From contig NZ_JAJJMO010000001.1 in NCBI RefSeq assembly GCF_020905345.1, positions 4,774,001-4,838,000 of the forward strand: 64,000 bases of DNA, read 5' to 3'. This stretch comes from Flavobacterium pisciphilum. Its GTDB lineage: Bacteria > Bacteroidota > Bacteroidia > Flavobacteriales > Flavobacteriaceae. The notes beneath the pieces are model-generated. The model saw only the letters and a list, made by a program, of their open reading frames with translations, was not told the origin of the DNA and ran no database searches. Of the stretch, positions 23,662 to 34,113 are shown piece after piece (position 1 is the first letter of the stretch; every line of letters begins with the position of its first letter). The position numbers were made by a program, and so were the translations under genes.

Positions 23662-25290
23662 TTACACTTGAATAACTCCAAGATTAAATGGTTTTGTGAT
23701 AGGGGAATGATTTGCTGCTTCGATTCCCATAGAAATCCACTTACGGGTATCTAATGGATCAATGATAGCATCTGTCCATAATCTAGAAGCTGCATAATAT
23801 GGCGAAACTTGTTCGTCATAACGAGCTTTTATTTTTGCAAATAGCTCAGCCTCCTTGGCTTCATCTACAATTTCTCCTTTTGATTTTAAAGAAGAAGCTT
23901 CTATTTGAGCTAATACTTTTGCGGCTTGCGTTCCGCCCATTACTGCCAATTCAGCACTTGGCCAAGCAAAAATTAATCTTGGATCATAGGCTTTACCACA
24001 CATGGCATAATTTCCTGCTCCATACGAATTTCCTACAATAACAGTGAATTTTGGTACTACCGAATTACTTACAGCATTTACCATTTTAGCACCGTCTTTT
24101 ATAATTCCACCATGTTCAGATTTAGAACCTACCATGAAACCTGTAACATCTTGTACAAATACCAGAGGGATTTTTTTCTGATTGCAATTGGCAATAAAAC
24201 GAGTTGCTTTATCAGCACTATCAGAGTAAATAACTCCACCAAATTGCATTTCACCTTTAGCAGTTTTTACAACTTTTCTTTGGTTTGCTATTATCCCTAC
24301 TGCCCAGCCATCAATTCTAGCATAACCAGTAATTAAGGATTGACCATAGCCTTCTTTATATGCTTCAAACTCTGAATTATCAACCATACGCTTGATGATT
24401 TCCATCATATCATATTGTTCATTTCGTGCTTTTGGTAGAATTCCATAAATTTCATTTGGATCTAAGGCTGGTTTTACTGCTTTGATACGGCTATATCCAG
24501 CTTTATCGTAATCACCAATTTTATCTACGATATTTTTTATTTTATCTAATGCATCTTTATCATCCTTAGCTTTATAGTCGGTAACACCTGAAATTTCGCA
24601 ATGAGTAGTTGCTCCACCCAAAGTTTCATTATCAATTGTTTCTCCAATAGCTGCTTTTACCAAATAACTTCCAGCTAGAAAAATACTTCCAGTTTTATCT
24701 ACAATCAATGCTTCATCACTCATAATTGGTAAATAAGCACCGCCAGCGACACAACTGCCCATTACAGCAGCAATTTGAGTAATTCCCATGCTACTCATTT
24801 GAGCATTATTTCTAAAAATACGCCCAAAGTGTTCTTTATCGGGGAAAATTTCATCTTGCAAAGGCAGATAAACACCTGCACTATCAACTAGGTAGATTAT
24901 TGGCAACCTATTTTCCATTGCAATTTCTTGTGCGCGTAGATTTTTTTTGGCAGTAATAGGAAACCATGCACCAGCTTTTACTGTCGCATCATTGGCAACT
25001 ACTACACACTGTTTTCCTCGTACATATCCTATTTTTACAACGACACCGCCAGATGGACAGCCACCATGCTCGGCATACATTCCGTCTCCAACAAAACCAC
25101 CGATTTCTATATATTTTGAATTCTCGTCAAGTAAATAATCAATTCGCTCTCTTGCAGTCATTTTGCCTTCTGCATGAAGTTTTTCTATACGTTTTTCTCC
25201 ACCACCTAGTTTTACTTTGGCGAATTTTTGTTTTAGTTCAGAAAGTAAGAGTTTATTGTGATCTTCGTTTTTATTGAAGTTTAAATCCAT
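23662..25290 (-). CDS. Acyl-CoA carboxylase carboxyltransferase subunit (methylcrotonyl-CoA type)
   Basis: A 542-aa biotin-dependent carboxyltransferase with the two crotonase-fold halves of the family. The N-terminal half has KMTARERIDYLLD, GGCPSGGVV, VDSAGVYLPLQDE and GSCVAGGAYLP; the C-terminal half has VQDVTGFMVG and GNSYGAGNYAMCGKAYDPRL. The VDSAGVYLPLQ and NYAMCGKAY stretches point to methylcrotonyl-CoA carboxylase beta (leucine breakdown) rather than propionyl-CoA carboxylase. The biotin-carrying alpha subunit is not in the window. Substrate is moderately certain, class is firm. Confidence 0.88.
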   Translation of the reverse strand: MDLNFNKNEDHNKLLLSELKQKFAKVKLGGGEKRIEKLHAEGKMTARERIDYLLDENSKYIEIGGFVGDGMYAEHGGCPSGGVVVKIGYVRGKQCVVVANDATVKAGAWFPITAKKNLRAQEIAMENRLPIIYLVDSAGVYLPLQDEIFPDKEHFGRIFRNNAQMSSMGITQIAAVMGSCVAGGAYLPIMSDEALIVDKTGSIFLAGSYLVKAAIGETIDNETLGGATTHCEISGVTDYKAKDDKDALDKIKNIVDKIGDYDKAGYSRIKAVKPALDPNEIYGILPKARNEQYDMMEIIKRMVDNSEFEAYKEGYGQSLITGYARIDGWAVGIIANQRKVVKTAKGEMQFGGVIYSDSADKATRFIANCNQKKIPLVFVQDVTGFMVGSKSEHGGIIKDGAKMVNAVSNSVVPKFTVIVGNSYGAGNYAMCGKAYDPRLIFAWPSAELAVMGGTQAAKVLAQIEASSLKSKGEIVDEAKEAELFAKIKARYDEQVSPYYAASRLWTDAIIDPLDTRKWISMGIEAANHSPITKPFNLGVIQV

Positions 25291-25410
25291 AATAAAATAG
25301 TGTTTTTATAAAATAGTGTGTGCTAATTTACGAAATCGATCGAAATAAATTGATATGATATAATTAGTTTAAAAAGATAAACTGTAAAGTGTTTATTTAC
25401 AGATTGAAAC

Positions 25411-25440
25411 AAAAAAAAACAGAAGAGAACTTCTGTTTTT
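25411..25440 (-). terminator. Terminator after lpxD
   Basis: ACAGAAG (25419-25425) pairs with CTTCTGT (25430-25436) across a 4-base loop; A-run on the left and T-run on the right. As only minus-strand genes flank it, it serves lpxD. Confidence 0.8.
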
Positions 25441-25464
25441 TATATATTCAAATATATTGTTTTT

Positions 25465-26463
25465 TTATTTTTTAGAATTGCTAACTAATCGTTTTAAGAT
25501 TGCCCATTGTTTAAGGGCATCACGAGCTTCTACAGCTGGATATCCTAACATTGTTTTTCCTGCAGGAATGTCTCCAGTAACTCCTGAACCCGCACCTACA
25601 ATAGCACCATCACCAATAGTTGTGTGGTCTTTAATAGAAGCGCTACCACCAATGATAACTCCGTTTCCTAGCGTTACAGAACCAGCTAAACCACTATTTC
25701 CAGCCATGATACAAAATTTCCCTAGTTTACTGTTGTGACCTATTTGAACTAAATTATCAATTTTACATCCATCACCAAGAATAGTCGAGCTAAATTTACC
25801 GCGATCAACACATGAGTTAGCACCTATTTCTACTCCATTTCCTATGATTACATTTCCTATTTGAGGAATTTTCACCAATCCTTTTTCACTACATGGGCGA
25901 AATCCAAAACCATCAGCTCCAATAGTTGCATTAGGATGAATGATACAATCATTTCCAATATGACAACGTTCGCGGATTACTGATCCTGACCAAATAGTTG
26001 TATTTCTTCCAATAGTACATTCGTCAAGGATAGTTACATTTGGATAAATAGTTACATTATCGCCTAATTTAACTTTAGGACCAATATAACATCCAGCTCC
26101 AATTCTAACTCCTTCGCCAATAATTGCAGATTCATCTACAACAGCTTTAACGTGAATATCATTGTGAAATACTGGTGTAGGTGGTGCAAAAAGAGCTAAT
26201 ATTTGGGACATTGCCAAATCAGCATTTTTTACTTTTATAAAAGCTCGATTGTCTCCTGGTTCTATTGAAATATCTTCATTAACAATAGCTATGCTTGCTT
26301 TGGAGTCTTGCCAATGTTTTTCATATTTTTTGTTTCCAATGAAAGAAATTTCGGAATTGGTTGCTTTGTCTAATTGCTCAGTTGCAGTAATATTCTGGGA
26401 AGTTTCACCATAAATAACACCATTAATTACTTCGTTAAGCTCTTGAATAGAATAGGATTTCAT
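25465..26463 (-). CDS. lpxD: UDP-3-O-acylglucosamine N-acyltransferase
   Basis: Third step of lipid A synthesis: adds a hydroxyacyl chain to the 2-amino group. The 332-aa product has the LpxD N-terminal uridine-binding domain (about 1-100), then a left-handed beta-helix of hexapeptides (about 105-290). The catalytic His region is IDNLVQIGHNSKLG, and GADGFGFRP is the characteristic LpxD insertion. It is not next to lpxC, fabZ or lpxA; flavobacteria usually have another lpxD there, so this may be a second copy. Confidence 0.9.
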   Translation of the reverse strand: MKSYSIQELNEVINGVIYGETSQNITATEQLDKATNSEISFIGNKKYEKHWQDSKASIAIVNEDISIEPGDNRAFIKVKNADLAMSQILALFAPPTPVFHNDIHVKAVVDESAIIGEGVRIGAGCYIGPKVKLGDNVTIYPNVTILDECTIGRNTTIWSGSVIRERCHIGNDCIIHPNATIGADGFGFRPCSEKGLVKIPQIGNVIIGNGVEIGANSCVDRGKFSSTILGDGCKIDNLVQIGHNSKLGKFCIMAGNSGLAGSVTLGNGVIIGGSASIKDHTTIGDGAIVGAGSGVTGDIPAGKTMLGYPAVEARDALKQWAILKRLVSNSKK

Positions 26464-26783
26464 TTATTATCGATTAGTTTTAGGGGTTGCGTGGTATTTT
26501 ATGCCAAATAAAATCAATTAGTATTTAATTACCTAATTATATTTTGATGGATTTTAATAAAAAGATAAAATAATAATCTGATTGTTATAAAAACGTTATT
26601 AAATCTATTAAATTGTTGATAGTTTCTAATTAGCTCCAAAAAGTTATTTTCTTGGTTGTCAATAGCCCTATATATGGAATAGTAAGTAGGTAAGGTTGTG
26701 ATGGATGTAACATTTTAATGTAAATGTATAACTGTAATGATTCTTTATGACGTATTTTTATCACAAAAATCAACAAAAAATTT
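26464..26783. other. Intergenic region between divergent lpxD and pldA
   Basis: A 320-base AT-rich stretch. No ORF, hairpin terminator or Fnr-type palindrome was seen, and no full TTG-N17-23-TANNTTTG promoter could be assigned on either strand. It must hold both divergent promoters. Confidence 0.4.
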
Positions 26784-27692
26784 ATGAAATTGTATTCTGT
26801 TAAAAAAGTACTTGCTTTCCTGCTATTTAATTCTTTGATTGCTCATTCTCAAGTTAAAGACCTGTTTAGCAAGCCTACTAAACTTCATACAATTTCTGAA
26901 AGATGGGAATTAACTTCAGAATCATCAAACGGAACCTTTTTGATAACTCCTTATAAGTCTATTTATATTTTACCAGTTAATTGGTATAGCTCGCCAAATG
27001 AACAGCCCTATTCAGGAAATGGTAAACCAGAGTATGTTGCCCCACCAGGGACGAACTATAATAATCTTGAAACAAAATTTCAGCTTAGTTTTAAAACCAA
27101 AATTTTTCACAATGCTCTTTTTGGAAAGGGGGATTTATGGGTTGGATATACTCAGACATCACAATGGCAGATCTACAACGAAAGTTTATCAAGGCCATTT
27201 AGAGAGATCAATTATGAACCAGAAGTTATTTTTAATTACCCACTTGATTTTAGTGTTTTAGGATTTAATATGCGAATGGCTGGTGTTGCATTTAATCATG
27301 AATCAAATGGGAAAGGATTGCCTTTTTCAAGAAGTTGGAATAGGATTATTTTTCATTTAGGGTTTGATCGTGATAACTGGAGTGTCTATGTTAGACCATG
27401 GCTTAGACTTCGTTCAAAAAAAGATGATAATCCAGATATTGCTCAATATATAGGACGTGGAGATATAAATATAATTTATACCAATAATAAAAGTGTATTT
27501 ACTTTTACAGGGAGTAATAATTTAAATTTTAATAAAAATAGGGGGAGTGCTGCATTTTCATGGTCGTATCCAATTGCTGGAAATTTAAAAGGATTTCTTT
27601 TGGCGACCCATGGTTATGGAGAAACCTTAATTGATTATAATAATTCGCAGACTACAATAGGCGTGGGTGTCTCCTTAATTGGGCCACTTTAG
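26784..27692 (+). CDS. pldA: Outer membrane phospholipase A
   Basis: A 302-aa exported protein with a signal peptide (1-22, ending IAHSQ) and a predicted 12-strand barrel. The OMPLA active-site motif NHESNGKGLPFSRSWNR is clear: H172 and S174 match E. coli H142 and S144, and N186 matches N156. OMPLA hydrolyses phospholipids that reach the outer leaflet and is calcium- and dimerisation-dependent in E. coli. It is a single gene, convergent with prfB across a shared hairpin. Confidence 0.9.
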   Translation: MKLYSVKKVLAFLLFNSLIAHSQVKDLFSKPTKLHTISERWELTSESSNGTFLITPYKSIYILPVNWYSSPNEQPYSGNGKPEYVAPPGTNYNNLETKFQLSFKTKIFHNALFGKGDLWVGYTQTSQWQIYNESLSRPFREINYEPEVIFNYPLDFSVLGFNMRMAGVAFNHESNGKGLPFSRSWNRIIFHLGFDRDNWSVYVRPWLRLRSKKDDNPDIAQYIGRGDINIIYTNNKSVFTFTGSNNLNFNKNRGSAAFSWSYPIAGNLKGFLLATHGYGETLIDYNNSQTTIGVGVSLIGPL

Positions 27693-27701
27693 TATAAAAA
27701 G

Positions 27702-27724
27702 AAACCCAGCTAAAAGCTGGGTTT
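27702..27724. terminator. Hairpin between pldA and prfB
   Basis: AAACCCAGCT (27702-27711) pairs perfectly with AGCTGGGTTT (27715-27724) around a 3-base loop. An A-run on the left gives a U-tract for the prfB (minus) direction; the rightward T-run is short. Confidence 0.75.
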
Positions 27725-27729
27725 AATAA

Positions 27730-28831
27730 TTAAGATTCTTCTTCTTTTTGTCCCATCATCATTAAGAATGCTTTTAGGAAAGGGTCGATTTCACCGTTCA
27801 TTACTCCATCGACATCGCTGGTTTCATAACCTGTACGGACGTCTTTGACTAATTTGTAAGGTTGCATTACATAATTTCGGATTTGTGATCCCCATTCGAT
27901 TTTCATTTTCCCTGCTTCAATATCAGCGCGTTGTGCTTGTTGTTTCTTTAATTCGATTTCGTACAACTGAGATCGTAACATTTGCATAGCACGTTGTCTA
28001 TTGTCTTGTTGTGATCTTGTTTCGGAACATTGAATTTGAATTCCAGTTGGTTTGTGAACCAATTGAACTTTTGTTTCTACTTTATTTACATTTTGCCCTC
28101 CAGCACCACTAGAGCGAGAAGTTGTAATTTCAATATCGGCAGGATTAATATCAATTTCAATACTATCATCCACAAGAGGATAGACATAAACTGATGCAAA
28201 TGAGGTATGACGTTTAGCATTACTATCAAAAGGGGAGATTCTAACTAAGCGGTGTACGCCATTTTCTCCTTTTAAGTAACCAAAAGAATAATCTCCTTCA
28301 AACTCAAGGGTAACAGTTTTTATCCCTGCAACCTCACCAGCTTGAAAGTTAAGTTCTTTTATTTTATAGCCATAACTTTCGCCCCACATCATGTACATAC
28401 GCATAAGCATTCCTGCCCAATCACAACTTTCGGTTCCACCAGCACCAGCAGTAATTTGAACTACGGCACTTAAGCTATCCCCTTCATCAGAAAGCATGTT
28501 TTTAAACTCAATGTTTTCAATATGCAATTGCGCAGCTTTATAATGCTCATCTAATTCTTCTGCAGAAATTGCTCCTTCTTTATAGAAATCATAGGCAATC
28601 TGTAATTCATCGGTAAGTTCGATAGCTTTGTTGTAATCTTCGATCCATTTTTTCTTGTTTCTTAGATTTTTTACAATGGCTTCAGCTTCTTTGGCATTGT
28701 TCCAGAAATCGGGCGCAAAAGTCTTTTCTTCTTCGTTGGCAATTTCAATTAATTTGGCATCAACGTCAAAGATACCTCCTCAACGCACCAAGGCGCTCTA
28801 CAATACCTTTTATTTGTTCGGTAGTTGTCAT
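27730..28831 (-). CDS. prfB: Peptide chain release factor 2, with programmed +1 frameshift
   Basis: RF2 ends translation at UGA and UAA. The gene is in two frames. Frame one starts at the ATG at 28831 and reads 21 codons to an in-frame TGA (28768-28766). A +1 shift at CTT-TGA-C then joins the second frame, running to the stop at 27730 and giving 366 residues, the usual RF2 length (E. coli 365). The SPF recognition tripeptide (about 199-201) and the catalytic GGQ (about 244-246, GAGGQNVNK) are intact. Reading only the longest open frame from 28527 would lose about 100 N-terminal residues. The TGA provides the known autoregulation by RF2 level. Confidence 0.95.
28765..28780 (-). promoter_or_regulatory. 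prfB programmed +1 frameshift site
   Basis: In minus-strand order: AGGAGG (28780-28775), TAT, the slippery CTT (28771-28769), then TGA C. This is the canonical RF2 signal (E. coli AGGGGG TAT CTT TGA C) with identical 3-base spacing. The upstream hexamer is a perfect anti-Shine-Dalgarno match. Confidence 0.95.
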
Positions 28832-28920
28832 AAATTATTAGTAGTTTTAATAAGATTTTTATAAATAACTCGTTTTAGTGCTTAACTGTTTTGTAATGGG
28901 TTAAAATTTATATAACTTCA

Positions 28921-28952
28921 TTGAATTAGAAAACACGAAATACGTAATTTTG
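28921..28952 (+). promoter_or_regulatory. Probable promoter of the threonine aldolase gene
   Basis: TTG (28921-28923), 21 bases, then TAATTTTG (28945-28952): a full flavobacterial -33/-7 promoter, with the ATG 32 bases beyond. Confidence 0.65.
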
Positions 28953-28983
28953 TTGGACAAAAATAAGATATAGTTTTTAGAAT

Positions 28984-30003
28984 ATGGAAATAAATTTAAT
29001 TAGCGATACAATCACCAAGCCTAGTATTGAGATGTTACAATACATGTTCAATGCTCAAGTAGGAGATGATGTTTACAAGCAAGACCCAACGGTTATTGAA
29101 CTTGAAGCTGGAATAGCAGCAATGTTTGGTATGGAAGCAGGGTTATTTTTTCCATCAGGAACTATGGCAAATCAAGCCGCAATAAAATTACATACACAAC
29201 CAGGAGAGCAATTAATTGCTGATAAATATGCACATGTTTTTAACTATGAAGGAGGGGGAGTTTCGTTTAATAGCGGCGTTTCTTGTTGTTTATTAGAAGG
29301 AAATCGAGGTATGATTACTGCTGAGCAGGTTGCGGAAGCAATTAATGATCCAGAATTTTACCATAGCCCACTTACGAGTTTAGTATGTGTAGAGAATACA
29401 ACTAATAAAGGAGGAGGAGCATGCTATGAAATTGAAGATTTAAAGAAAATAAAACAAGTTTGTGATGCTAATAATTTAAAATTCCATTTAGATGGGGCAA
29501 GAATTTGGAATGCCTTAGTCGCTAAAAGACAAGACCCGAAAGAATTTGGTAAATTATTCGATACTATTTCGGTTTGTTTCTCTAAAGGATTGGGAGCTCC
29601 TATTGGTTCAATGTTATTAGGTACCAAAGCTGATATTAAAAGAGCGTTGAGGATTCGAAAAATGTTGGGTGGAGGAATGCGTCAGGTGGGGTATTTGGCA
29701 GCTGCAGCTATCTTTGCTTTGGAAAATAACTTAGAAAGATTAGCAGACGATCACCGTAGAGCCAAAGAGATTGCTGCTGTTTTAAGCACAAAACATTGGG
29801 TTGCTTCTATAGAGCCTGTAGAAACTAATATTTTGATTTTTTCTTTGCAACCTAATTTTAGTGAGCAACTTTTGATAGAAAAATTAAAGCAGAAAAATAT
29901 TTCGATAAGTTCAATGGGACATGGTAAACTCCGAATTGTTACTCATCTTGATTATAGACAAGTAATGCATACATACGTTTTAGAAACGTTGCAGAAATTA
30001 TAA
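28984..30003 (+). CDS. ltaE: Low-specificity L-threonine aldolase
   Basis: A PLP enzyme that cleaves threonine or allo-threonine to glycine and acetaldehyde. The 339-aa length is normal. Visible are the substrate/PLP-binding N-terminus INLISDTITKPS, GDDVYKQDPTV, FFPSGTMANQ, HLDGARIWNA (Asp contacting PLP) and the Schiff-base lysine in CFSKGLGAPIGS. It is a single gene with its own promoter. Confidence 0.93.
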   Translation: MEINLISDTITKPSIEMLQYMFNAQVGDDVYKQDPTVIELEAGIAAMFGMEAGLFFPSGTMANQAAIKLHTQPGEQLIADKYAHVFNYEGGGVSFNSGVSCCLLEGNRGMITAEQVAEAINDPEFYHSPLTSLVCVENTTNKGGGACYEIEDLKKIKQVCDANNLKFHLDGARIWNALVAKRQDPKEFGKLFDTISVCFSKGLGAPIGSMLLGTKADIKRALRIRKMLGGGMRQVGYLAAAAIFALENNLERLADDHRRAKEIAAVLSTKHWVASIEPVETNILIFSLQPNFSEQLLIEKLKQKNISISSMGHGKLRIVTHLDYRQVMHTYVLETLQKL

Positions 30004-30163
30004 GATGTAAATTGCGAGATGTGAATTGTAAAAAGGTAGTTTAATAAAATTTTAAACTGAGTAGTATAAACTATTTAGTAGTAATTTTTAATAAAAGAAC
30101 TATAATTTATAAAGTCAAAAGAAGGCTTTCTATTCAAAATAAATGACATCTCCCAATTTACAT
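30001..30163. repeat. Short repeats between ltaE and ybaB
   Basis: TAAGATGTAAATTG at 30001-30014 recurs exactly at 60412-60425. An inverted copy of the core ATGTAAATTG lies at 30154-30163, and GATGTGAATTG is a diverged copy close to the first. These look like members of a simple intergenic repeat family. Confidence 0.45.
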
Positions 30164-30185
30164 TTCACATATCACTTATAAGGTG

Positions 30186-30506
30186 TTATTTAAACAAATT
30201 ATCCATTCCAGGAATCATCGGCATGTCCATTTTTGCAACAGCATCAAGTTCAGTCTGGTTAACATCTGTAGCTTTTTCTATAGCTTTATTTAATGTTACA
30301 ATTAGATAATCTTCTAATTGCTCTTTATCTTCTAATAAAGAATCTGCTATTGTAATTGATTTTATTTTTCGGTTAGCTGTCAAAGTAACTTTTAACAATC
30401 CATCAGCACTTTGCTCATCTATTAAAACCGTATCCAATCGTTTTTTTGTATCTTCTATTTTTTGTTGGGTTTCTTTAAGTTTTCCCATCATTCCCATTAA
30501 ATCCAT
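30186..30506 (-). CDS. YbaB/EbfC family nucleoid-associated protein
   Basis: A 106-aa protein with the YbaB pattern: an N-terminal amphipathic helix ([20 protein letters not shown]), a central beta region ([18 protein letters not shown]) and a C-terminal helix ([15 protein letters not shown]). YbaB/EbfC dimers bind DNA and are often encoded with dnaX and recR, which are absent here. It is convergent with ltaE and divergent from the oligopeptidase gene. Confidence 0.85.
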   Translation of the reverse strand: MDLMGMMGKLKETQQKIEDTKKRLDTVLIDEQSADGLLKVTLTANRKIKSITIADSLLEDKEQLEDYLIVTLNKAIEKATDVNQTELDAVAKMDMPMIPGMDNLFK

Positions 30507-30643
30507 TTTCGGTTATTTTTAAATTATAGAACGAAATTACTAATTCAATTTTAAAATCAAGTGTTAATTTACATAAAAAAGAATTTAGTTACGCCTTCGT
30601 TTATATTATTTTTGTAAATTCATTTTAAATTAAAATTCAGAAA

Positions 30644-32704
30644 ATGCCAAATAAAATTGCTGCTCCAATAGCTAAAGAAATTCCTAAGTCGTTAAAAAAA
30701 CATAAAGAAGTTAGAATTGATAATTATTTTTGGCTGAATGATAGAGAAAACCCCGAAGTCATTGACTATCTAAATCAGGAGAATGCCTATTACGAAAGTA
30801 TGACTGAACATACTAAGGATTTACAGAAAGCATTGTACGAGGAAATGAAAGCTAGGATTAAGGAAGATGATGAGTCGGTTCCTTATTTTTATAATGGATA
30901 TTTTTATATTACTCGTTTTGAAACAGGTAAAGATTACCCAATTTATTCCCGAAAAAAAGGAAATTTAACTGCTGATGAGGAAATTCTATTTAATTGTAAT
31001 GAACTATCAGTAGGACACAACTATTTTAAATTAGGTGGACTGAGTATAAGCCCTGATAATAAGTTTATCTCATTTGCACAAGATATAGTAGGAAGAAGAA
31101 TCTATACAATCCAAATTAAAAACTTGGAAACTGGTGAAATTTTTTCTGATAAAATAGAAAATACAACAGGAGCTTCAGTTTGGGCAAATGACAATAAGAC
31201 TATATTTTATACCAAACAAGATGAGGTGACATTACGCGCTGATAAAGTCTTTAAACACAAATTAGATACTGACTCGGTTAATGATGTTTTAGTTTTTGAA
31301 GAAACTGATGATACCTTTAATGTTTCTATAGGTAAAGAAAAATCACGAAAATATATTGTAATTAGTTCAGGCAGTACATTGACTACTGAATATAGAACAT
31401 TGAACTCTGACGATCCAGATGGAGAGTTTGTTGTTTTTCAACCCCGCGTTCGTGGTTTAGAATATAGTATTTCGCATTTTGAAGATCATTTTTATATTTT
31501 AACCAATAAAGACAAGGCAACTAACTTTAAGTTAATGAAAACGCCTGAAAATGCTACTGGGAAGAAAAATTGGAAAGACCTTATTCCGCATAGAGAGGAT
31601 GTTTTATTAGAAGACATTGAAATTTTTAAGAATTATTTGGTTGTTGAGGAGCGTTCGAATGGCTTAAACCACATTCGAATTATGCCTTGGAATGGAGAAC
31701 CAGACTATTATTTGCCTTTTGGAAGCGAGACTTACAGCGCTTTTACCACTACTAATATTGATTTTGACACTGATATTTTACGTTATAGTTACCAATCTTT
31801 GGCAACACCTTCTTCGGTTATCGATTTTAATATGAAAACGAAAACAAAAGAAATTCTAAAGGAACAACAAGTCTTAGGAGGAAAATTTGATAAAAACAAT
31901 TATATCGAAGAACGCATTTGGGCTACGGCTACAGATGGTGTGAAAGTACCTATCTCAATAGTTTACCGTAAAGGATTGGAGAAAAATGGTAAGAACCCGT
32001 TATTGCTTTATGCTTATGGTTCATACGGTATGACAATGGATACTTATTTTTCATCAACCCGATTATCATTACTAGATAGAGGTTTTGTTTTTGCAATAGC
32101 ACATATTCGTGGAGGAGAAGATCTAGGAAGACAATGGTACGAAGATGGTAAATTATTAAAAAAGAAAAATACCTTTACAGATTTTATAGATTGTTCTAAA
32201 TTTGTAATCGAACAAAAATACACTTCTCCAGAGCATTTATATGCTGAAGGAGGCTCTGCTGGAGGGCTTTTAATGGGGGTTGTTGTTAACTGGGCTCCAG
32301 AGTTATACAATGGAGTAATTGCTCAAGTACCATTTGTTGATGTTATGACCACAATGTTAGATAGTAGTATTCCGTTAACTACAGGAGAGTATGATGAGTG
32401 GGGAAATCCAAATACAAAGAAATATTACGACTATATGTTGTCATATTCACCATATGATAATGTTAGTGCTCAAAAATACCCTAATATGTACATTTCTACT
32501 GGGTTACATGATTCTCAGGTGCAATATTGGGAGCCAGCCAAGTGGGTGGCTAAATTAAGAAATAAAAAAACGAATAATAATTTATTATTCTTAAATACTA
32601 ACATGGATGCGGGGCACGGTGGTGCTTCCGGACGTTTTGAAGCTCTAAAGGAACTAGCCAAAGAGTTTAGTTTTTTATTAGATTTAGAGAAAATTAAAAT
32701 GTAA
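30644..32704 (+). CDS. ptrB: Oligopeptidase B (prolyl oligopeptidase family)
   Basis: A serine peptidase that cuts short peptides after basic residues. The 686-aa product has an N-terminal seven-bladed propeller (about 70-400) and a C-terminal alpha/beta hydrolase domain. There, GGSAGG holds the nucleophile, and the Asp and His regions are [14 protein letters not shown] and [11 protein letters not shown]. There is no signal peptide, so it is cytoplasmic, as typical for this branch. It begins shortly after a TATTTTTG box (30607-30614). The following synthase gene has its own -7 box. Confidence 0.9.
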   Translation: MPNKIAAPIAKEIPKSLKKHKEVRIDNYFWLNDRENPEVIDYLNQENAYYESMTEHTKDLQKALYEEMKARIKEDDESVPYFYNGYFYITRFETGKDYPIYSRKKGNLTADEEILFNCNELSVGHNYFKLGGLSISPDNKFISFAQDIVGRRIYTIQIKNLETGEIFSDKIENTTGASVWANDNKTIFYTKQDEVTLRADKVFKHKLDTDSVNDVLVFEETDDTFNVSIGKEKSRKYIVISSGSTLTTEYRTLNSDDPDGEFVVFQPRVRGLEYSISHFEDHFYILTNKDKATNFKLMKTPENATGKKNWKDLIPHREDVLLEDIEIFKNYLVVEERSNGLNHIRIMPWNGEPDYYLPFGSETYSAFTTTNIDFDTDILRYSYQSLATPSSVIDFNMKTKTKEILKEQQVLGGKFDKNNYIEERIWATATDGVKVPISIVYRKGLEKNGKNPLLLYAYGSYGMTMDTYFSSTRLSLLDRGFVFAIAHIRGGEDLGRQWYEDGKLLKKKNTFTDFIDCSKFVIEQKYTSPEHLYAEGGSAGGLLMGVVVNWAPELYNGVIAQVPFVDVMTTMLDSSIPLTTGEYDEWGNPNTKKYYDYMLSYSPYDNVSAQKYPNMYISTGLHDSQVQYWEPAKWVAKLRNKKTNNNLLFLNTNMDAGHGGASGRFEALKELAKEFSFLLDLEKIKM

Positions 32705-32719
32705 TTAGAATTTTTTTGT

Positions 32720-32727
32720 TAAATTTG
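32720..32727 (+). promoter_or_regulatory. -7 promoter box of the cysteine/cystathionine synthase gene
   Basis: TAAATTTG, a perfect TANNTTTG match, lies 48 bases upstream of the chosen start. No TTG at the standard distance was seen. Confidence 0.45.
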
Positions 32728-32775
32728 CATCCTGTCGAGGTTAATTTAAAAATACCCTCGATTAACTATTTTTTT

Positions 32776-33816
32776 ATGAAAGAAGAAATAACTGCTTACA
32801 ACAACGTTTTAGAATTAATAGGTAATACACCTCTTATTAAACTAAATAAAATCACAGAAGGGTTAGAAGGTAATTTCTATGCAAAGGTAGAAGCTTTTAA
32901 TCCGGGACATTCCTCAAAAGATAGAATCGCATTATATATTATTGAAGAGGCCGAAAAGAGAGGGATTTTATCTCCAGGAGATACAATTATAGAAACTACT
33001 TCCGGTAACACAGGTTTTAGCTTAGCTATGGTTAGCATTATAAAAGGTTATAATTGCATTCTAGCTGTTAGCTCAAAATCATCTAAAGATAAAATTGACA
33101 TGTTGCGTAGTTTAGGTGCCAAAGTATATGTTTGCCCTGCACACGTTTCTGCTGATGATGAGCGCTCTTATTATAATGTTGCCAAAAGATTGCATGAAGA
33201 GACTAAAGGTTCTGTCTATATTAATCAATATTTTAATCAATTAAATGTTGATGCACACTACAACACTACAGGACCAGAAATTTGGGAACAAACAAAAGGT
33301 CAGATAACACATCTTATTGCTTGTAGTGGAACTGGAGGAACAATCTCAGGAACTGCAAAATTCTTAAAAGAGCAAAATCCAAATATTCGAATTCTAGGAG
33401 TTGATGCTTTTGGATCGGTATTAAAAAAATACCACGAAACAAGAGAATTTGATAACAAAGAAATTTATCCATACCGTATAGAAGGTTTAGGTAAAAATCT
33501 TATCCCATCAGCTACAGATTTTGATATCATCGATAAGTTTATAAAGGTTACCGATGAAGAAAGTGCACACTCAGCTAGAGAAGTTACTAGAAAAGAAGGT
33601 TTATTCGTAGGATACACATCTGGAGCAGTAATGCAAGCAATTAAACAATATGCAGAAGAAGGTGAGTTTACTAAAGATAGTAATATAATAGCAATATTTC
33701 CTGATCACGGTTCACGTTACATGAGTAAAGTATTTAGCGATGATTGGATGAATGAACAAGGATTCTTTGACAGTGTCAATGAAGAAGAAGTTCAAAAAAT
33801 TGAATTCGTAAAGTAG
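32776..33816 (+). CDS. PLP-dependent cysteine synthase/cystathionine beta-synthase family enzyme
   Basis: A 346-aa fold-type II PLP enzyme. [14 protein letters not shown] opens the domain, the Schiff-base lysine is in [13 protein letters not shown], the phosphate loop is SGTGGT and the substrate loop TSGNTGF. The usual GGSVKDR of CysK is changed to GHSSKDR. No CBS regulatory pair follows. The family is certain, but cysteine synthase and cystathionine beta-synthase activity cannot be separated by eye. A frame starting 20 codons earlier would include the promoter region, so [10 protein letters not shown] was chosen. Confidence 0.85.
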   Translation: MKEEITAYNNVLELIGNTPLIKLNKITEGLEGNFYAKVEAFNPGHSSKDRIALYIIEEAEKRGILSPGDTIIETTSGNTGFSLAMVSIIKGYNCILAVSSKSSKDKIDMLRSLGAKVYVCPAHVSADDERSYYNVAKRLHEETKGSVYINQYFNQLNVDAHYNTTGPEIWEQTKGQITHLIACSGTGGTISGTAKFLKEQNPNIRILGVDAFGSVLKKYHETREFDNKEIYPYRIEGLGKNLIPSATDFDIIDKFIKVTDEESAHSAREVTRKEGLFVGYTSGAVMQAIKQYAEEGEFTKDSNIIAIFPDHGSRYMSKVFSDDWMNEQGFFDSVNEEEVQKIEFVK

Positions 33817-33836
33817 TAGATAATACACTTATATAT

Positions 33837-33868
33837 TAAAAAACTCCAGATGCTTCTGGAGTTTTTTT
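33837..33868 (+). terminator. Terminator after the cysteine/cystathionine synthase gene
   Basis: AAACTCCAGA (33841-33850) pairs with TCTGGAGTTT (33855-33864) over a 4-base loop, then a T-run. The rest of the gap to 34113 shows nothing recognisable. Confidence 0.85.
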
Positions 33869-34113
33869 GTTTTAGAACTTGCTTGTTTGACTAGTATTAA
33901 AATAGGTTGACAAGTTTTACAATGTTAATTAAAACCAGTGAGTCTACTTCACTAGTTTTTTGATATACAAAGTTAGGTATTTTCATTTTTAAACTTAAAT
34001 GAGGTCTTTTTTTAAATTATTTATTCATTTTCAACTGTTAATCAATAATATGTATTTTTCGGTATGTGCTAAGAAAAATAAAATAAAACTGATTCTATTA
34101 TTGTCCATATTTT

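Noticed and set aside
24947..25277. Plus-strand ORFs inside the acyl-CoA carboxylase gene
   Set aside because: They are antisense shadows of a well-conserved enzyme with no protein features of their own. The same holds for other opposite-strand frames, such as 36694-37110, 56541-57319, 22248-22496 and 34659-35255.
27730..28527. A complete release factor of 265 aa
   Set aside because: The same frame continues upstream without interruption to the TGA frameshift site; the protein is full RF2 made by +1 frameshifting.
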